NCBI GenBank assembly: GCA_021401465.1
Contig: JADDMT010000028.1
Location: forward strand, 124,001 to 188,000
Length of the DNA stretch: 64,000 bases
Origin: Teratosphaeria epicoccoides
Lineage: Eukaryota > Ascomycota > Dothideomycetes > Mycosphaerellales > Teratosphaeriaceae
Direction of reading: 5' to 3'
In this document: positions 59,786 to 64,000 of the stretch, piece by piece
Position numbering within the stretch: the first letter of the stretch is position 1
Layout: each line of letters begins with the position of its first letter
The notes under the pieces: model-generated
Seen by the model: only the letters and a program-made list of their open reading frames with translations
Told to the model about the DNA's origin: nothing
Databases searched by the model: none
Translations under genes and position numbers: made by a program

Positions 59786-61642
59786 CGCATGCGTCTGGTG
59801 TTGTCCTCAGCCGCAGGGCGCAATGTCTCGGCCGTGTCGTTTGCAAGCGTGTATCGGGTCTGGTATCCTCCACTCTGGCGCGATACCCTCGATCACCACC
59901 GCCAAGCGCCCTATATCTGCGCAGCGACAAAACCCTCGGGCACTTCGCCTCTCTCAAAGCATCATGCACCCGCCCAGGTACCAAGTACACAATGCAATGC
60001 TGCAGTGCTAAGTGCACTACCGGCTCCAATCTGCCGATCTCCCCCCCTTTCCCGCCGTCCGCCGCGCCCTCACGCCGTGACTGTCTGTCGAAGATCGTGG
60101 GAGCTTACCTTTTGAGCGAATGATGATGATGGTGATGATGTCGTCGAACAATGCCGAAAGGAATGACTGTGGTGAGTATGTGTACCGACGATTGTGCCGC
60201 GGCAACGGTCGACCAGATGCTACAGCGGAAATCAATGTTGCTTCTCTCCAAACTCGAGATGCTCGATGTCCCGTGCACTTTAGCGTCCACGCTAGGACTC
60301 GGCGATGCTTCTTTCCGCGACGTGCTCATCAAACGGACGGCCAGACAAAGGCATCAAACCACTGATTGTTTCTCTCTGTTATCTTAAAAGGGCTTCGAGT
60401 CTCATGAAATGAAACGGTTTTGCCAAGTGCCAAAAAACTAAGGAAATCCGCGGCGAACTTCACTTTGAGGCAAGGCGTGGGCGACGTGGCTCGGGATGGC
60501 TGGTCCCCACAAACACGTTATCCATGTTTTCAATGTTTCACAATCACTCATAGGCTTACAGCGCGGTGCCGTGGTTTGTGCGCAAGCAGAGCGAGGTCTC
60601 ACCTTTCAATATTGCCTTTCAGGAGATCTGAATCAGGCATCTCACTTGCCACTTTTTGACGACAGCTGCAGCGGCGGAAGTCCACGGCGATCCACATTAC
60701 CCCGCCAGCTGGGTAGAAGCAGGAAACCCGATGACTGCGACGGTATCTTGACCGAAGTCGACTTATCATGGATGATCTGCGGTGACAGTCTTGAAGTGCC
60801 GGCCTTGCTTGGCGCACATGGAAATAAACGACTGTTGAAGTTGCACAGAACTGAATCGATTAAACCGTTAGCCGTCAGCTGGATCGCTTGGCTGTGGTCC
60901 CAGCGTAGGACCAAGCACTTGAGAACGTGGAACCATCAAATCAATGATTACACCAGGTGACATCGGGTTTACTGTAAGGCCCGGTATAGGTCCAGTCGTG
61001 CAGTCGTCAGTCACACCAGCAGCCAGTGCTGCCAGTGCGGAACTGGCCGGATTCTCACTGGCAATTGCACCTAAAAGTTGCCGTCGCCAGTAGATCATAC
61101 TAATTTACCCTTACTGTCCCACATTTGGCGACGTCCACATGCTTCCGCGTGGAGGAGAGACTTACTAGGCACTGGCGAAGTAAACAACGTCTCCTGTAAT
61201 AAGACTCTTTCTCCGCGTTTTGCCGGCTCCAATGACAGCTGCAATTTGTACGAGGACTGCGACTAGATGACTGGAAGTAAACGAGGCCTAAGAGTCAGTC
61301 ATGTCCAGAATCGGCCAATGACATCACAGCAATTCCATCAGTCAACCAGCCGATTGATTTGCTGACACGGCGAACTCCTGGTTGACATATCTAACTGCTT
61401 GTGAACACGGTGAGATTAACTAATGAATACCGTCGACTGCTTGCAATGTCTAGATTCGAGCATTTTGTGTTGACGCTCCCTATCAACCGGTTGACTGATG
61501 GAATTACTATCATCAGATCGCATCAATTCAACATCTATGTCCCGAGAACATCGAATTCCTGGGTTGCTTCATTGATGCAACCACATCGCCGCACGGTTTA
61601 TCCGATCTAACACACATGAACCGTGACTCCTAAACGCTGCAT
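59786..61642. other. Long intergenic region
   Basis: About 1.86 kb between rax2 and the phosphatase pseudogene. It holds the rax2 promoter and a short ATG/ATC-type triplet run at about 60120..60142. ORFs such as plus 60151..60387 and 60496..60960 have no recognised motif. Confidence 0.35.
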
Positions 61643-63344
61643 CCTACAACGAAGTCGGCACCGCATACGACGTAGCAAACGACGTCAGTACCGAAACCGA
61701 CGGAATGCTAAAAGTCGTCGGCAGCGCTCCAGACCCAGAACTGCAATTCCTCGCCTTATACAGCGTCGCCTCATCATAGACCGGCCCATCCGCACTATCA
61801 ATCGCCTGCTGCGTCAAATGCGTGCAGTTATGGAAAATCAGCTTTCTTCAGCTGTACGTAGTGTACGGCGCGTATCTCGTGTAACTCGTGAGAGGGTAAT
61901 TGAGGGTATCAAGGCCGTCGTAGTGGCCTGCTTACCAAGTATACCTTGGGTTATTGAGCTCATTAGGATCAGCCTGGCTCTCGTAAACCGGCGCGTTACG
62001 ATTATACACGTGCGAGTGCCCGCAGAAATCCAGATCGACGCCGTACTCGTAGAACAGCGGTTCGAAGATTGTCGAGCAACTGGTGCAAATGCCTCCGGCG
62101 CTGTTGTAGAAAGGTCTGTGGCCCGAAACGATGACCCAGGGGATCTTAGACCGGTCTACAGACTTAGGATCGTTCTCTAGCTAATTGAGCTGCTGGTTCA
62201 TAAGGCCGAAGGGACCACTGAACTCCAGGCTTCCCTCATCTGGGCCCTGGAGACCATGTCCAAGGTCTGTCTCGGTGTCGATGGCGATGAACTACGAAGA
62301 GATATGATGCTTCATGGCGGTCATGTTATTGATCTTCTCTCTACCTCTATCCTCCTTCATCCCCTTCAAAGAGTGTCTGTATATCTGCAAACTAGTCCGA
62401 AATAGGTAAGGTGGGGAATAACCAGGTCTTCTCGCTACTCCTCTTCCTGAAGTGAGCCATGCCGTGGTCGTAGCTGTACCAGAAGTTCTCGAGGCCGCCG
62501 GAACGTGCACTCGGCATTCTGAACCTATTCTGACGCCCGTGAAGTTCGTCTGACCCATTGGACAGATCTTTTCAGTGTAGGTGAACCCGATCGACTTGTC
62601 TGTTGTACCGCCATTGTCGCAGTTGGCTTCGTGGTTACCCGGACTGACCAAGTATGGCTTGTACGACGTAATGTTGCTCAACTCGTGAAAGAAAGCATTA
62701 TTGTCGTGCTCATAGACCGTCGGGTTCATGATCCGGGTGGTGTTTGGGAGGTACCTCTGGATTTCCTCCTAGAGTCACGCATCAGCGTAGGCGAGATCGC
62801 CTGGGTGAACCATGGAGTCAAAATCGTCAAGACGTTCCGAGATAGACTGAATGGTCGTCTGAGCTCCGGGCTGAAGCGGGTTTGCAGCACCGACACCAGT
62901 TGTGGAGCCAAGGCCCAGGGGGCCGAAAGTACCCATGTCGACAACCACTGCTACGGTGAACGGGGTCTTGTCTCCGACCCCCTTCCCGGTGGTGTAAGTG
63001 AATGGCTTGGACGCATTGGTGCCCTCGATGGTGTAGTAGTACGCAGTGTCCGGCTGCAGGCCAGTCAAGTTCACATGGTTGTTGTTCGTCAAGCTTGTGT
63101 TGTATGTGCTTGAGTCAGTCGAGGACACTGTGTATTCGAGAATATATGGAGTCTCGCCGTATTTGACGGTTAGGTTGCTGAGCTGATCGAATGTGTTCCA
63201 GGAAATCATCATGGCTGTCGGACCTGGGTAAGACATGCGCACTTGCGCTGGGTAGGTAGCGCTTGTAACATTTTCGTAGCCGTCATCGTACAGTTCTGCA
63301 GCCACAGTGTTCGCAAGCGCTAAAGCGAGACCTGAAGTCTTCAT
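61643..63344 (-). pseudogene. Secreted purple acid phosphatase, inactivated
   Basis: The gene runs the full length of a fungal purple acid phosphatase but is broken repeatedly. An intact signal peptide (MKTSGLALALANTVAAELYD) precedes an N-terminal fibronectin-like part (VRMSYPGPTAMMISWNTFDQ) and metal motifs VVVDMGTFGPLG, HPGDLAYAD, SPGNHEANCDNGG and later VIVSGHRPFYNSAG and GVDLDFCGHSHVYNR. In-frame stops occur at 62775..62777 (TGA where Trp is expected), 62769..62771 (TAG), 62181..62183 (TAG, Trp expected in QLNWLE), 61932..61934 (TAA) and 61848..61850 (TGA). A frame change near 62525 separates NFTGVR from MPSARSGGLENFWYSYDHGM. The C-terminus ends SFATSYAVPTSL. The enzyme would have hydrolysed phosphomonoesters outside the cell. 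Confidence 0.85.
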
Positions 63345-64000
63345 CTTGCTGGAGGATAGAGGTCTATCGAGAGGAACGGTGCGTTGACTTGGGACATTGC
63401 GGGCATTGAGCGATAGAAATACCTACAGCCTTTCAGCGCTCTTTGATGTCAGGACTTGGCGAACGCCGATGGGGCTGCCCGACGCAGGCCTTGCAGGGAT
63501 GAGGGTGCCACCACACCTGAGAGCGTCGCTAAAGGTCAGCGGAAAAGAGAAGAATTTGTCGAAGCTAAAAAGTCATTGCTGATGCGTGATTTGCCGAGGG
63601 CTTGCCCACTCTGTCATTGCTTTGGCGCCTACTCCATCTGGCGAACATTTTCGCCTTCCGTGCCGCGGGGGCCGTGCCGGCCGAACAGTGATCAGCAAGG
63701 CAGGTGCGCACGTGCGCACTCTTCGAGACTCCCAGATACATGCAGAAGCTAGTGTCCAGAGCATGCCGAGGATTCTCGTCACCACTTACAGTGCTCACTG
63801 CCTTTTTGATTAATGCGAGAGCCACGCGCGAGCAAAAGGATGTGTTTGACTTCAGCAGCATACCTGTAGATCAGCTAGGGTGCTGTATATGTGCTGTGCA
63901 TACACTCGCGCACCTTGCTCCATCAGCCCTGCACCCTGAACGTCCTCCCACTTGCCGTCTTCCGCTCCTTGCTCTCCTGCTCCTCTGGTCTCGCTCTCCG
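63345..64000. other. Right-edge intergenic region
   Basis: About 650 bp upstream of the phosphatase pseudogene to the window edge. The last 150 bp become C/T-rich (TTGCTCTCCTGCTCCTCTGG), as often seen just before fungal start sites, so a plus-strand gene may begin beyond the edge. Nothing else is recognised. Confidence 0.3.

Noticed and set aside
60105..60332. Minus-strand ORF ending in a His run
   Set aside because: The His run comes from an ATG/CAT triplet repeat, and the rest has no motif or splice support.
1..64000. CRISPR array, intact transposon or integrase
   Set aside because: No regularly spaced repeats, terminal inverted repeats with transposase, or reverse transcriptase were seen; the sequence is eukaryotic.

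Overview
The window reads as nuclear DNA of a filamentous ascomycete (Pezizomycotina). The signs are many spliceosomal introns of about 50-75 bp with GT..AG borders, mixed gene orientation, no operons, and fungal genes such as atg6, rax2, aro8, rcl1, a ZIP transporter and a CLIP-170-type protein. Dothideomycetes is my best guess at class; this rests on the general look of the proteins and was not tested. I saw no tRNA, rRNA, CRISPR array or intact transposon.

Layout. 0-5 kb: a CBS-domain gene cut by the left edge, a gutted mitochondrial phosphate carrier, a DUF1746 membrane protein and a ZIP metal transporter. 5-15.2 kb: a decayed tract with a small secreted cysteine protein (intact), then broken copies of an APC-type permease, an RNase H-domain gene, two tandem BTB genes and a short-chain dehydrogenase, plus an orphan coiled-coil ORF. 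16.5-28 kb: housekeeping and regulatory genes: a conserved protein of unknown function, cks1, atg6, and a 2189-residue nuclear protein with a GATA finger, about six Myb/SANT repeats, a forkhead-like segment and an AT-hook. 29-35 kb: an AflR-type regulatory-domain remnant, another decayed gene and an intact cytochrome P450, possibly the rest of a specialised-metabolism locus. 35-60 kb: dense, mostly intact genes: inorganic pyrophosphatase, ost2, a TMEM14 protein, a small F-box/2EXR-like protein, rcl1, a glycine-rich RRM protein, a conserved unknown of 737 residues, an APH-family kinase-like protein, a CLIP-170-like protein, SmG, aro8 and rax2. 61.6-63.4 kb: a purple acid phosphatase pseudogene whose stops fit Trp-to-stop and Gln-to-stop transitions, as repeat-induced point mutation (RIP) would produce.

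The intact genes serve general cell work: splicing (SmG), ribosome assembly (Rcl1), N-glycosylation (Ost2), autophagy (Atg6), cell cycle (Cks1), polarity and microtubules (Rax2, CLIP), aromatic amino acids (Aro8). I joined exons by hand from splice signals, reading frame and remembered family conservation; no alignment or search was run. The most unusual items are the GATA/SANT/forkhead-like protein, the unannotated secreted cysteine protein, and the cluster of decayed accessory genes.
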